Assembly: GCA_030374765.1 (NCBI GenBank)
Contig: JARGXX010000027.1
Location: 310,001 to 374,000, forward strand
DNA: 64,000 nucleotides
Source of the DNA: Agarophyton chilense
Lineage: Eukaryota; Rhodophyta; Florideophyceae; Gracilariales; Gracilariaceae
Direction: 5' to 3'
A model generated the notes under the pieces. It was not told the origin of the DNA and did no database searches. It saw only the letters and a list, made by a program, of their open reading frames with translations. The position numbers were made by a program, and so were the translations under genes. Shown here piece by piece: positions 30,976 to 43,175 of the stretch (the first letter of the stretch is position 1; each line of letters starts with the position of its first letter).

Positions 30976-32488
30976 GGGGTGCAGTGATCATTATATGGGG
31001 AGAGTTGTGGGGAATGCGGTTCGGTTCACGTGATGCAGGGATGCGGGGATGAGTCGAGACGGACTGCGGGCCCTGACACCTGCGTTGTGGTCGTATAGGA
31101 ATTTGGCTATGTGCCGCCGATGGGCCAGATTTCTATTCCTATTTTGTTATTTATTGCTTTTGCACGGCTTCATTTGCTATTTCGCGAACATGAGTGAGGT
31201 TAGCGAAATCTTTAAATACATACATAATGGTTTAGTACGCACACTTTATTGGGGCTTGCAAAAAACTTCGGATTATGCAGTTTTTTGCTAGTTCACTTTT
31301 CCTAGAAACTAGCAACTTTGAATGGGTGAAGTTATTTTTAAAAAATATGGAACTGCAATAAATGAAAATATTCATGGGTTTTCTATCCATTTAATTCGTC
31401 TGTTTTTGACGCCTAAACTTGCATTCCGAGAACACAGTCTTTCTGCAAACAGTCACTGATGTCTGCTGTAAAAAGAGCCGATGCGCTTGACGGAACCCTT
31501 GCTTTGGTTCAAAGCTAGGCTCATGTCCCCGATTTCTCTGACAATACACTCGTCGCCAAGGCAAAAGACATAAAACCAACAGAACGAGTTGCTGAGGCCA
31601 AATACAGGGCCCAGACTTCAAGGAAGTGCGAGTCACGTCCTAAAAGTCACACCCGAGAAACAAAACTGGGACCCAAAAACGAACCACTAAGAGGCGATTA
31701 CAACAAGAGCAAAACACGGAGGAGAATGCGATCGACAACAACAACTAAAGAAAAGGATCGAAGCAGATTTTAACAACTAAAAACGTCGAGCAACAATCAC
31801 CACTACGACCTCGGGAAGGAACGCGAACCGAAAGTACAAAACAGAAACCAGCATCGGCCAACACCAGCAATGAAGACATTCAATTCGACGAACGCGGAAT
31901 GAAACCACGGAAGCAAAACTACGAAGTGGTTGTACGGCGGTCTAGGAACGCTGCGACAGAAAGAAAATGGCGGCAAAGATCAGCGAGGCTGGACCCATCG
32001 ATCCAAAGTGGTGCATCACGACGTTGTCAGAAACGGTTAGCCGGTTGGCGGATGTCTAGACTTATGCAAACAGGAGCGCAAACAATGTTGCAGTCGGCGT
32101 TAGAGCTCGATATAGCGACAGCGGAACGTTGATGATGATAAACACAAGCTTAAGAAGCATTGATTGCGAGTCATTAAAAAACACTTCAGTTGAGTGCTAC
32201 CGCAACAGTCAGGCCGTAAAACGTTCTCTTTCTGAAAGGTTTCCAGCCTTAACAGAGCTTGAACTGAATTGCACAAATAAAAAGACTAAACAGTCGTGCT
32301 ATGCGCAGAAATTGACTGGGAACATACACACAATGCGTTGAGTGAAAATAAAGTACCTACGCGTCTTGTTTTACTTATATCTCTCCTATATTTAAAATCT
32401 AACGACATTTAGGACTCACTCCACTATGCTCTTTTGCCCCTTTTCGAACCCATTAAGAATCAGTCGTTACTTTTTATAGCACAGTATA
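30976..32488. other. Region without a recognisable gene
   Basis: AT-rich to about 31390, then purine-rich with CAACAACAACT-like stretches (31730-31790). Short frames only; nothing recognised. Confidence 0.4.
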
Positions 32489-32497
32489 GCCATTTTA

Positions 32498-32734
32498 GGC
32501 AAGTGCCGAGTCGACAAGACGTCGCCGGCGTCGCAAAAGTGACCAGCCAGAGCTCTGGGCTTAGATATTGGTTTAAAACACCATCGAACCAGGAGGCCGA
32601 TTATCTCTCTGCCAATGGCACTTTACTATTTTAGATTTTTGATCTATAAAAAGACTAGGCTCAGACATCGTTGCTTTTCTGCCAAATGATTCCAGTCCAA
32701 GTCCTCCCTTTTGTCATTCATTATCGTCAAGTTC
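32498..32734 (+). repeat. MULE left terminal inverted repeat
   Basis: Reverse-complement partner of 39996-40232. It holds CGTCGCCGGCGTCGC, AGCCAGAGCTCT, CCAGGAGGCCGATT and CATCGTTGCTT blocks shared with the other end. It is preceded by the 9-bp duplication GCCATTTTA. Confidence 0.85.
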
Positions 32735-34967
32735 AAAAATTGGCGCGCTTTCCAACCGTAACACCTGCTGCTTGTGTTATCTGCGTGACAACTGCTGCCA
32801 TACTCTTGACGCGCACAACTCCACCTTCCCATTTTTATGTAGATGCCGATGCAAACTGCACCGCAGCTGGCCTCAAAACCTCCCACCAGAATGCTGCGAG
32901 CTGCTGGTTGCTGTGGATACGGCCGAGCGAAGCAGTATGATGCACGCCGTCTATGCTGCCATGCTCAGGCTGACAGTTTCAGCTCTTGCGACGCGCACCA
33001 CCTCAAGATCAATATACATGCTCCAGCGCTCTGTCCAATATTGCTCTAATCTGCCTGGCCATCAGAGAGCAGAACCTCTGCCACGAGCTTCTCTATCGCA
33101 CTGCACAATCGGAATCTTCGGACATATTCGACGCGATTCATACAGCAGAAGGGTTACCGCTTGATGCAGTTACATGTTCATTCGAAGCCTTCTATGTCTC
33201 CTTCGCCACAGTCATATTTCTTGCTTTTTGTTTACATGTTCCGCTTATAGCTTCGTAGGAAACAAACGGTTTTGGGAATTATTTCTCGATAAAGGATGGC
33301 GGGTCATCACTATGGTTAGCGACAACAACCTTAGCCACTGCTGCAGCAGCAGTTACCGCAGCTATAATCGAGGCAACACGTAGTGGTAAAACAGGCAGAA
33401 GCTTCATTACCTACCCATTTGGTACCTTGAGGTAACGTGCCGTTCTGCCGTCCTACTGCTCCTGAAAGCCTGCTTCACCTTCGTCCGCCGAAGGTTAATC
33501 ATACAACCCCGGAATCACGGTATGTAGCGGGGGTGGCTTTTCAGGTACAGTATCACAAGGGTTCGAACTTTCACTCGATGAAACTTGGTGCGCGGGAGTC
33601 AGAGACAGTTGATGTAACCTTTACAGGCTGTTCTGGTTGAATAGATTGAAATGGTTGAAACTGTTATACATCATAAACAGGGTGTGCAGACTGAGCCTGT
33701 GTGACGTTTACAGGTTGCGGGACCCGAACGGGATGCACAGCCGGCGTGGAAAAAGACGATCTCGCACTTTTCTGCTTTATTTCTATAAGATTTACTCGAT
33801 CCGTCGTTTCTTTTGAATGCCTTCCCTCCTTATCAAGCCTCCTTTAAGGGTTTACCTTTCTTCTCTCGGTTTCATGGGTTTCAATCCCAGTGCTTAAAAA
33901 CTCCTTTTTGGTACTGGGTCCCTTCTTTGAAATCGATACGTCTACGCCAGATGTCACATTCTGAGTTATTCCGGAATTAGTCGAAGCTTTTTCGACTGCG
34001 GCGGAGTCCGGGCAAAATTCCAGGCGTGTTATTCTTAAAACCCGGCGGAGGCATTGATTAGTGACGGGGGTAGATCACTGACTTCGATGTTGAAACTACT
34101 TGGCCCGCTCGAGTTGCAGGTCGAAAGGAAAAATGGGAATCATGAAGTGTTACCGGCTTGGAAGGGATCACGGGGATATTAAGATTAGCTACGGGATAGG
34201 TGTGGGCATGAAAATTTGGCATGGGCGGAAGGGCTTTTCCTGAGATTTGTGCAGAGCTAAGTATGGAAGCAACCTTTACGTTTCTTGGAAGGTGGGCTAT
34301 CGACACAGTAGAGTCGTTTTGATCCACATGAACTCTACCCGTAGAAGGAACGATCGCTCTTTGGGGTCCCATTGCTCTTCAACCGAATAGATCGCGGAGG
34401 ATAACTTGCCTTTTGAGGTGGTGTTCCATGGCCAACAAAGTCAAATCGTGACCTGTTCTGCCTGGATGTTCCATGAACAATTGCTTTCGGTGGTGTGGCA
34501 GCTTGGAAAAGACCATTCACTTATTGAGGTTCTTGACGTGTATATCTATTGCTTTATTCGTAGGACGGAGAAGCTTTCAGGGGAGAACCCTAATCAAGAT
34601 TCACCGACGATCACCCTTTTCAATAATATCAAAGGCCATCTTCTGCGCTTCTTTGATTGCTTTTCTGATAAGTAGTGATTGGAAATCATCAGCAGAACCT
34701 TTTGATGATTTCATCCCATCTCCGTTTGCCTGCATCTCCACGCGTTGTTTCTCCTAGTTGCTGAGTTTGCTCTTCTTTGCCGTTTATCTTTCGGTTAAGC
34801 CTTTTTTTCTTTAGGCGATCTTGACTCTGGATGGATTCGGAGGCAATAGAGTTATTTTGTTGTGAATAGTTCCTTTATCCCTTTTGTGAAATCTCTCGTT
34901 ATCCCTATCTCCAGTGCCGACAACTGTTGGAAAGTCATCAAGCATTTGTTTCGTCACCATAAGTCCT
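32735..34967. other. MULE left internal region, unrecognised
   Basis: Contains several short frames. Two overlapping minus-strand frames (34058-34372 and 34335-34520) code for Pro/Ser/Arg-rich peptides that could be the disordered C-terminus of the transposase or another gene. No family match. Confidence 0.35.
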
Positions 34968-37097
34968 TTACTTAGTCTTCTTTTTCGCTTCCTTCAGCAG
35001 TTCGCCAAACTCTTCCACAGCAATAGGGCCCATACCTTCTACAAGCCGATGTACTTGATTAAACAAAGAGTTGCTATCGGACCATTTCACATGCTTTCTA
35101 ATTTCTTGCTCGGTAGATTTATGGAGAATTCGATCAACGCCTATGTCTGTATGAATTGAATTACTGGTAAAAGATTCCATTTTCTTTTGCAGCGAATACA
35201 TATCAATAACACCGCACATGTTCCTCACATTTCACACGTCATAAAAAGAATAAAACTCACGGTTGGACCTCCAATACGGGTCGAAGAAAGATCCGATTTC
35301 AATGTGTTCGTCCAAGACCTCTTTCAATCTAGGCCCCGTGGGGACGTAGTCATTATATGAAAACGCACACTTCACAATGTAACGATAGGGAAATCCGAGT
35401 GATTCCATTTTCTTACAATCGCATCTTACGGATAGATCTTTTTCTCCTCCATATTCGCTCTCCACCTCCTGACGTGCAAGTACAACTCGTTTTGGCTCAC
35501 TTGGAGGGAGGAGTGTATTTGAGTGAGAAGTATCATGCTTTCGGATGAATGAAAAGCTCCAAGTTAGATCAAATCACACATCGACGCCTGTTCTATTTTC
35601 TTCTTGCAAAAGCAGCTCAGGCCAGTGCACGTTTTCCATCTTCGTGACAAATGCACGGCGAACAGCAAAGTTTCTCGATTGTTCTATACTTATTTCTATA
35701 AACTTTTTCAGTGAATAGCTGGTGTATTCTGCTATAAGTTCATCGAGGATATCGAGGGGGAAAGGCAACATACAATTCTGTATAGCACGATATTTAGAAC
35801 TGAGAGGGGACATGGAGCGTATGGGTGATTCTTTGCGCTCCTCAGCATGTCTTTGAGTCCACACTCGCAGTTCTCTCGGAATGTCCGAGAAAGGGAATTT
35901 ATTAGATAGCACATAGACTATCCGGAATTGGAAGCTTCGGTATATCAGGTTCCTCGGAAAAGTAGCGCCTCGGAACTGCGATGATCCGAAAACATTCCAC
36001 AACCAATTGTGGTCTGTGTACATAACTATAAGTAGACCACATAGTTCATTTGTTTGTGAAGGGATTCAAGTACCTTTCCTGGAAGTCATGGCGCCGTTGC
36101 ATGAAAATTGCCAATGACCTGGACCTCTGAATACTGAAGAGATCTCTGGACATGTCCTCACACCAACTTCTTCGTCAGATTTGGGCTCACCATGTAGTAA
36201 CATTTTTGATTTGGTTTTGATTCATACGCCAATCATCAAGAACAATAAACGACTTCTGAAATACTTTCTCTGTAGCTGCTATGCAAGCTGCACTTTAGTC
36301 CATTGTAATAATGGCCGGTGATATATTCATCATTGTCTTTAACTGCTTTAGGACATCTACGAAGTCAGGTTCCGCTTCACCACTGATAAACCCCGCAAAA
36401 ATGTAAGGACGAATCCGTCATTTGACCTTCCATTAATTGTTTTAAGTGGAAATCCATAACGATTTGCTACTGCCTTACAATCAATAGATACACCGGCGAC
36501 AACTCCGAACGATTTGTAGTCGTCAATCCACTCAGCCGAATCCCAGCATACCGATTCCATTCGTCCTTCACCATCGTGAGTAATGTAAAACCTATTTTCA
36601 ACGTTTTACTCATGTTACATGACCAACTCTTTGAATGGCTTCGTACATTAAAGGTCGTTTGGTTTACTTCTTTTGCGTCCATACCCCAACATCTTTGGGA
36701 CAGATGTTAGGTTTATGACAATTACATATCTATCTCCAAAATACCTTACAGTATCTGGGAGAGAAAAATGTAACTTAATTGTCATTTGCAAGGCTTCCCT
36801 ACGCATTTTCGGAGGCAGATGGGAAATTCCGGCCTTTGTTGTCGAACGTGGGTGATTCTGTCTCGCGTCTCGGAAGTCTCCGACATATGACGTCTTTGTG
36901 TCCAGAAATATGGACGTTCTACACTTTAGGCTGTGCCATATGGTGTCCGCAATAAACATGACTTCCCTTATCACGTCTTCGCCATGAGAGTTAAGCGGTA
37001 AGCTTCCAAAGTACGATATGACTGTTGCTTTCAAGAAATTATCAATTTCACCTTCGTCTGGTTTTGTACGCCTCTCATCACTTTGTGTCCCACTCAA
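34968..37097 (-). pseudogene. MULE transposase, decayed
   Basis: Minus-strand pieces in varying frames line up with a MURA-like protein. First comes a helical N-terminal part (LPPKMRREALQMTIKLHFSL). Next is a core stretch, VVAGVSIDCKAVANRYGFPL followed by INGRSNDGFVLTFLRGL. The second catalytic region, PAIITMD-stop-SAACIAATEKVF, matches the MULE 'TDxSxAxxxAIxxVF' motif. After a middle region (35574-36023) comes a SWIM-type finger, CDCKKMESLGFPYRYIVKC. The last Cys and His of the C-x-C...C-x-H pattern are both Tyr, and the finger is followed by DPYWR. Stops, frame changes and lost finger ligands show it is dead. Some breaks could be short introns. Confidence 0.7.
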
Positions 37098-37144
37098 AAC
37101 TTTTTCCTTGACCTCATTAACTGTACCACAACCATCCGTATACT

Positions 37145-37585
37145 CTAATTCTGTCGAGAGTTGGAGGAGCTCGATTGGCAGTTCTCTTGGTCGTCAAGAA
37201 ACCAAAACTTCTCAGTCAGTTTGGCATCTGTTCCGTAGTTAATATCATCTTCTTCGTACTTTCCGTTGTTCTCCCAATCCGATAGAGCGCAATTTAAAGA
37301 TTGCATCTCAAGATATCTGAGCCGCTGATTGGGTTTTGAACCAGTATCCATGGTAGGCATATTTCCACCAGCCGATGATTCCATACATATAGAACAATTA
37401 CCTGAAGCGGTTAGTACGTCGGTGACGTCTTCTCCTATGACACTTATGAAGTCACTGACGTAACCCCGTGAGCTCGACTGTGAACCAGTGATATCAGAAG
37501 TAGGTTTCAAGGCATTTTGTTTGTCAAAAGTAGAAGATCTTGCCCATAAAGATGGCTCTACTGGAATTGTACTATGAACCAGCAC
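37145..37585 (-). CDS. Hypothetical MULE-internal ORF (146 aa)
   Basis: Minus-strand frame just upstream of the transposase core. It is Ser/Asn/Asp/Glu-rich with a single CSICMES motif and no recognised domain. It may be the N-terminal, disordered part of the transposase or a separate accessory gene. Whether it is translated is uncertain. Confidence 0.3.
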   Translation of the reverse strand: MLVHSTIPVEPSLWARSSTFDKQNALKPTSDITGSQSSSRGYVSDFISVIGEDVTDVLTASGNCSICMESSAGGNMPTMDTGSKPNQRLRYLEMQSLNCALSDWENNGKYEEDDINYGTDAKLTEKFWFLDDQENCQSSSSNSRQN

Positions 37586-37800
37586 AAATTTGGCTTCTTA
37601 GGCGCCACTACATTATCTGGAAATGAAGTATAATTACTGCAACGAGAAACATGAGGGGAAATTTTCGGTAGAATGCCTGAAATCGTGGGTCTCTGAAACA
37701 AGAGGCCTTTTGGAAGCCGTAGTACGCCATTTGAAATGCGTTTTAGTTTTGTGGAATCGTCTTCTTTAGGAAAGCATTTGCTAAAGAGTAAGTTTCAGAA

Positions 37801-38778
37801 CTATTCTATCTTTAAACGATCTTCTTTCTTCCCTTCCAATAATCTTTTCCCCATGGAGACTTTCAGAGATTCACAACGGTTTGGCAACTCTGCCTCACTG
37901 AAATTGACTCTTTCACGAGAACGAGTGCAGTTGTGTGACACTGTCCAGTTCGATTTGAGATCGTTCAATTGTACCATCAGGCTAGAAAAAGAGGAGTTCG
38001 CGTACTTACTGTGTCGCAAACACCGTAGACGGGAATTGATGAGACGACACGAAGCCTTCTTAGGGAGTTGGACGTATCTAAAGTAGATAATTGTATACAT
38101 GAATCCTTCGGAGCGTGCGATTGAATCCGTGAACCCAAGAAAATTAGAAACATCTCCACACAAACGCTTTTCATCAGAGCTGGAAATGTCTTTTAGAACT
38201 GCGATAGAATTCGGTTTAACCAGGCCGTTCTTCTCCTTTCCGACGCTTTGTGCCACCATTTTCTCATTGTTACAAACAGGGGCTTCTATGAAATCATCAA
38301 GAATTCATAAAGCAGCCACATTGCCATCCAAGAATCTCATTCTTCGTTTGGATGCGCCGGAACCGCATAAAAAACCGTTATTGTTTAGATGATCTTTCTT
38401 TTCCGAAGTCGTGCGAGGTTCCTGCTTCTTTGTTGACCTGCGGGAACGGCAAAAAGAATAGTCAGTGTTTAGATGACACGTTTTCTTTTCCAAATTCGAT
38501 ACAGATGCCTGCTCTTTTGCTGAAGTTGAACTGGTCCCGATAGCCACAACTTCCTTGTCCATGAAATATGTATTGGTAAGCCTTGCGTTTTTCAAGAGGT
38601 TGGAAATTTGCTTGCGGTTCGCCAGGCTGAAGTCGCTTCTCTTCAAGAATGGATGCATCTTTTTGAGTCGACTATTTGCGTGAGAGCGATGTTGAAAATA
38701 ATCTTGACGAAAGCTCAACCGATACTTACATACAATAGTTTCACTGACTTTTTCAGTCTTAAAGAAAACGGATGCCAA
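37801..38778 (-). CDS. Hypothetical MULE-internal coding region (two frames, possibly exons)
   Basis: Two minus-strand frames (38305-38778, 157 aa; 37801-38259, 152 aa) with coding-like, Lys/Arg/Ser/Asn-rich composition. The first has an internal repeat of about 27 residues: EKKTCHLNTDYSFCRSRRSTKKQ is echoed by EKKDHLNNNGFLCGSGASKR. CTACTTTAG near 38085 on the minus strand resembles a 3' splice site. No family is recognised. It could be accessory (MURB-like) or captured DNA. Confidence 0.3.
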
Positions 38779-39344
38779 TATAGTCTGCAGGATGTACCTT
38801 CTTATCGCCCTTCATCTGTACGATTCCGAGAGCTCAGCATTCATGCTGGACTTCCTTAGCTTCTTCGGCACAGACCCCGTATTTTCGCTAGTTCCGTCGC
38901 AGCTGCTATAAAGAAACAACCGCAACTATACTCATCCAGCTGTTTTTCGTAGTTGAGAACATCCAACATATTGTTTTTTTCTTGATATAGTAGCCTTAGC
39001 TTCGCCATGGAGAATACTATAGTCGAGTGATTTCTTTAAGAACCTCAGAATTTGATTAGGACATTTCCATCCATAGCTGTCTCCAAAGTAAACTGTAGAC
39101 TTCTCTTTCAAACTTGATTCCAACTGAATAAAGCGTTTTCCAGTCAAGAATCACCATTGAACTCTGCTCAAGTTATTTGGGACGAATACAGTGTCTATTC
39201 TTCTTATTCTTCTTAAATCTCCAGTCGCATTCATCGTAAATGCTTGTTTTACATTCAATTGAAAAAGGATTCTCGCTGCGATGGTCCTTTCCTTATCCTA
39301 TTTCCATAAGAAGCCAGAGAAACCCCTGTACCACACGTGCAGTA

Positions 39345-39647
39345 TCACACACCTGGAAGTGGTCTCATATCCATAAGAGCTGCGGTTATGAGATCAGGAT
39401 AAAGATAAACTCCCGGCTTCAAGCTGTGAACAAACGATACTGGAGTGCTCTCGCGCACTTCAGCTTCTACAATATCGTAAACGTGCTGGTGCACTACATT
39501 TGACCATTTTTCGTTATCTGTGATCTTCAGTTTTCCAAATTGCTCTAGCCCTTTGTAAAAGTCTCTGCATATATTAGAAATCTTCGCGTTAGGATCGGCT
39601 CTAAGCAATTGCTTACATGTAAAAAGGTTTGATTCCGTAGTGAACAA
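39345..39647 (-). CDS. Hypothetical MULE-internal ORF near the right end (100 aa)
   Basis: Minus-strand frame starting about 350 bases inside the right inverted repeat. The composition is that of a folded protein (DNEKWSNVVHQHVYDIVEAE, PGVYLYPDLITAALMDM). It may be the first exon of a longer gene; a second coding-like stretch, DSYGWKCPNQILRFLKKSLD, follows at 38932-39147. No family recognised. Confidence 0.3.
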   Translation of the reverse strand: MFTTESNLFTCKQLLRADPNAKISNICRDFYKGLEQFGKLKITDNEKWSNVVHQHVYDIVEAEVRESTPVSFVHSLKPGVYLYPDLITAALMDMRPLPGV

Positions 39648-39995
39648 GAAAAGGAATCGTTTTTGTTAGCATTAGAGTTTCTGAAAATGAATGAAGTTGA
39701 AGTGAAAGAACAACTTATGGTTAACTGCCTTAGTTTCTAGTCTAAAACTGTAATATTTGAAGAGTAAAGAACGGTTAAAACGCTGATACTGGTGTTATAC
39801 TAAAGAGAGGACTGGCAACGAAAGAACGTTCTGGCAAAGGGATGGATATGACTGAAGACCGTGCGAAAGTAAAACGCTTTCGCGATAGATTATCAACGAT
39901 GGATATGGTACTTGCGACGGGAGAACGCCCTTGCGACCAGATCTCAATGATGGTCATGCTCTGACGACGTCGATGGTCACGTTTTAAAGACGATT

Positions 39996-40232
39996 GGACT
40001 TGACTTTAATGACTGTCAAAGGCGAAGACTTGGACTGTAATCATTGGAAAGAGAAGCAACGATGTTTGAGCCAACTGTTTCCCTTGGTCGAAATTCTAAA
40101 ATACTAAATAGCCATTGGCAGAGGGAGAATCGGCCTCCTGGTGCAATGGTGGTGGGGACCAATGTGTGAGCCTAGAGCTCTGGCTGGAAACTTTTGCGAC
40201 GCCGGCGACGTCGTGTCGATTCGGTAATAGCC
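39996..40232 (-). repeat. MULE right terminal inverted repeat
   Basis: Partner of 32498-32734. It is followed by GCCAATTTA, the right copy of the 9-bp target duplication. Confidence 0.85.
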
Positions 40233-40241
40233 GCCAATTTA

Positions 40242-41160
40242 CATCCAATGTTTTGGCCAGCATCTCAGCTTAGAGTTTTGCGCCGGCCGCCGGCAACCGG
40301 CCGCGTGCAACCTGCCGCCCCCCGACCAACGCCCGCCGCCGGCCCGTCGACGCCAACAACCCACTTCAAGCAACCCTCCGACAGTCATTACCGTCTTGGC
40401 GTCCACCGCTGCAGCAGCCACCCCGACTGAGCCCGGCGCCGAGGAACCATGCCAGCGGTGCCCGCCTACCGCAGATACGCCGCCCCCGCTGTTCTGGACT
40501 TCCTGCTCATTGCCGCCCGCCGCCCAACACCGCGTGTCAGCCACGCCAACCGTGCCGCCTGCGGCCGCAGCACCCACCCCAACTGAGCTAGCCGCCGAAG
40601 CTCTATGCCGGCCATGCCGACAGCCAGCAGCAGCATGCAGCACGGTGTCAGCTGCGACTATCGTGGCGTCCGTTGCGAACGCCCGGCGCCAAGCGTACCC
40701 GCTGGCCACGGAAGTGGCAAGCTGACCGTGCCACTTGCCGCCCGCAACACTCTGTTCGCCGCACTCTTCCAGACAATCGCGGCCGCGACGAAGAGGGAAT
40801 CCAACCTTGTAGTCAAGTCAACTCGGGTCCCCAACGCCAGCAGTGTACGCCAACAGCTGACGCGCCTCGCCCGCTGCTCACAACCACTTGCCCGCTGCAC
40901 TCACAGTGGCGGTTGCAGCCCTAATTGCGACTCTCGTCGTGCGCGCTAGTCTCCAACTGCTGCGTGTATGCCGTGGCGCCCGCCTGTTGCCGGAGCACCA
41001 TGCATACCATGCTACCCACCGCCGCGCGAGCAACCGCCGCGCGAGCAACCGCCGCGCGAGCAACCACCGCGCCAGCCATCGCGCAAGCTGCGCCCATTGC
41101 GCTTTCGCCACGAGACCGCTACGGGCTCACTTGGCGTTGGCCATGCTTTTGTCACACGTT
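40242..41160. repeat. GC-rich, cytosine-biased island with imperfect long repeats
   Basis: The plus strand is rich in CCGCC and GCCAC words. A block at about 40410-40462 recurs at about 40564-40618 (GCAGC..CACCCC.ACTGAGC, then ATGCC), a period of about 155 bp. Overlapping open frames on both strands reflect composition. No protein family is recognised. The change from AT-rich surroundings is abrupt on both sides. Confidence 0.55.
41021..41065 (+). repeat. 15-bp tandem repeat, three perfect copies
   Basis: GCCGCGCGAGCAACC is repeated three times without a change, followed by a degenerate fourth copy to 41080. It lies inside the GC-rich island. Confidence 0.95.
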
Positions 41161-43170
41161 TAGATAGAAATTTAAACAATTTTGTTGTTTAAAAAAACTT
41201 CCTATTTTCTTGCCTCAAAGTCGAAAACAAATTTTTGTTGCACGCATTTTGCACGTTGCTCTTGACGGAATAAAATACTTCTTACAAGAAAAATCGGTTG
41301 ACTACATCTCTACCTCCCAAATGTTAAAGAACCGACTGTATTTTACCCAAATATTCCAATAAGGTGCACAAATATGGTAGAATACGGTCCTGGCGGCGGC
41401 ACAAACGGCATTACACGATGAGTCTTTTCTAAGTCGGAGCAAACGAAATCGTTGCATCGGTTGAAAGAAAAGTTGTTGGAACGGATACAACAATCCAAAC
41501 ATCAACTGCAAGTTTGACCTAAAAATTAAAACAAAAGGGGGGAATGGCAAGCTGTAGATCTCAAGCTTGGATGCCAAACACAAGATCTTACGTAATCATA
41601 AATACGTTTATCTCGATTCTATGATAATTACAGGACTACAAAAAAATCCCGAAGCTCGCAAGAGAGTTTTCACGCTATTTATTATACGACAATGACAAGA
41701 CTAATTACGATTTTTAAATTTCCAAAAGGTCAGTCGCATAGGTAAAATTGTTCGGCTAACCGAACTCTACGTAGAAGAACTATTTCTTTTTGTTTTTCAC
41801 AGTCATATCTATTGTATGATTTATCTGTACGGAATACGTATGATTAATGCTGCACCAAGTGCTACAAATTTTCTATTTTAGGCGCGACGCCTCTCTTGGG
41901 TTCTGCCCTTCGTCCTCTGGATAGATATCATCAGGGGGTGTCCCAAAGCAAGAATTGGGTAGTATCCGCCCCTCTGGCTGGTGAGAGCAGACACCTGCGA
42001 CAGAGTTCTGAAGGACGACGTGGTGATTTCGGTGAAGAGAAAAAGGGTAATAGAGCTATAATAACGACAAGCTTGTAGGGTGTTAAGAGCCCACTGCTCG
42101 CCAAAATGGTAAACGGTGCAATTGTAGAACGTAGATGGAACGTACGATACAATGAGGCTGGAGGAATCGTTGTGGACTAACTCTCTATTATAGCTCCTCT
42201 AGATCTACGGTTAAGGAATCCTAAGAGAGAAACAGAAGAGTCATGATGCCCATGTTGTATTCTATATCTGGAGTCGGAGCTCATCTCGGATACATTTTGT
42301 GGTGCGTATCAAGGTGAGTGCCTTTATACTAAATAAATAAAAATCAATTGTTAGGCACTTAGCCAGACCACTGTTCGGGTGTAGTCCTTACTGCACTTTT
42401 AGCTATATAATGGGTAATAAATCCCGACAAGTGAATTGCCACTACATGTGCTAATGCCTATAAAGCATTCCTCTAAGAATGGTTTCAAATGCGTGCGCAC
42501 CTTGGCCCGTCTTTCGACTCGTGCTACGACAGTTTTCACCAATATATCCCACCTTCAGGCATCCTATGCGAGACGCCGCTTCGTATCATAATATTGACCA
42601 TACCACTTACTTAAGAGTTCCAATCGCAACTTTTCGATAAAACAACCCATTGGTTCTACTGATATAGTACAATGCTACACAGTGCATTTCAAAAAAACCT
42701 GGTTTATTGGTTCTTCTCAGCAACCATTCTTCGGCAGGGGACTCCCATTCAAGAGCCCCGGTGGACCATCAGTTTTAGGAGAAAATGATGACGTATCAAG
42801 CGCTGTGGGAAAAGTGCTACAAGAACTCGATCTTGGCAATACTATTGAACTTCCACAAACAGTCATCAAGCCTCAAAATTTTGAAAAAATGTGTATCAAC
42901 TTGCAGTTTCCAACCGGGATTGATAGCCATCGCGACAGAAAGGTAATGCGGTGCGACGCAAAACGTTGACGTGGGCTACGTTTTAGGACCCGTTATGCTT
43001 GGGATACAACAGTTCAAAGCATAAGAGTGAGTGGCCAGAAATGCTCTTCCAATACGGCCTACAAAGCCGTTACAGGGACTCTTCTAGCATCTAATGGCAA
43101 CTGCAGCACAATTGGGCATATGTATCCATGCTATGAATTGCAAAAATATGTATGGAATCTTCGGATTGAG
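41161..43170. other. Region without a recognisable gene
   Basis: AT-rich sequence left of gypsy element E2. A 95-codon plus-strand frame at 42682-42969 has a protein-like composition but no family resemblance. It ends 200 bases before the E2 insertion. Confidence 0.4.
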
Positions 43171-43175
43171 ATGTG

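Larger units (their letters stand above)
32498..40232 (-). mobile_element. Mutator-like DNA transposon (MULE), 7.7 kb, long inverted repeats
   Basis: The ends 32498-32734 and 39996-40232 are inverted copies of each other, about 237 bp each and roughly 75% identical. They include an identical 23-bp block GACGTCGCCGGCGTCGCAAAAGT. Left and right ends start GGCAAGTGCCGA and GGCTATTACCGA. The flanking 9-mers GCCATTTTA (32489-32497) and GCCAATTTA (40233-40241) differ at one base, the length expected of a Mutator target duplication. Inside, the minus strand has a decayed transposase with a MULE core and a SWIM-type finger. The diverged inverted repeats and broken transposase mean it is old and immobile by itself. 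Confidence 0.85.

Noticed and set aside
40239-40725. Overlapping 156- and 109-codon frames in the GC-rich island
   Set aside because: Frames are open on both strands at once, the peptides are Ala/Pro/Thr-rich, and they have no family resemblance; GC content explains them.
42682-42969. 95-codon frame left of E2
   Set aside because: No family resemblance and no second exon or partner was found; kept only as a mention in the intergenic entry.
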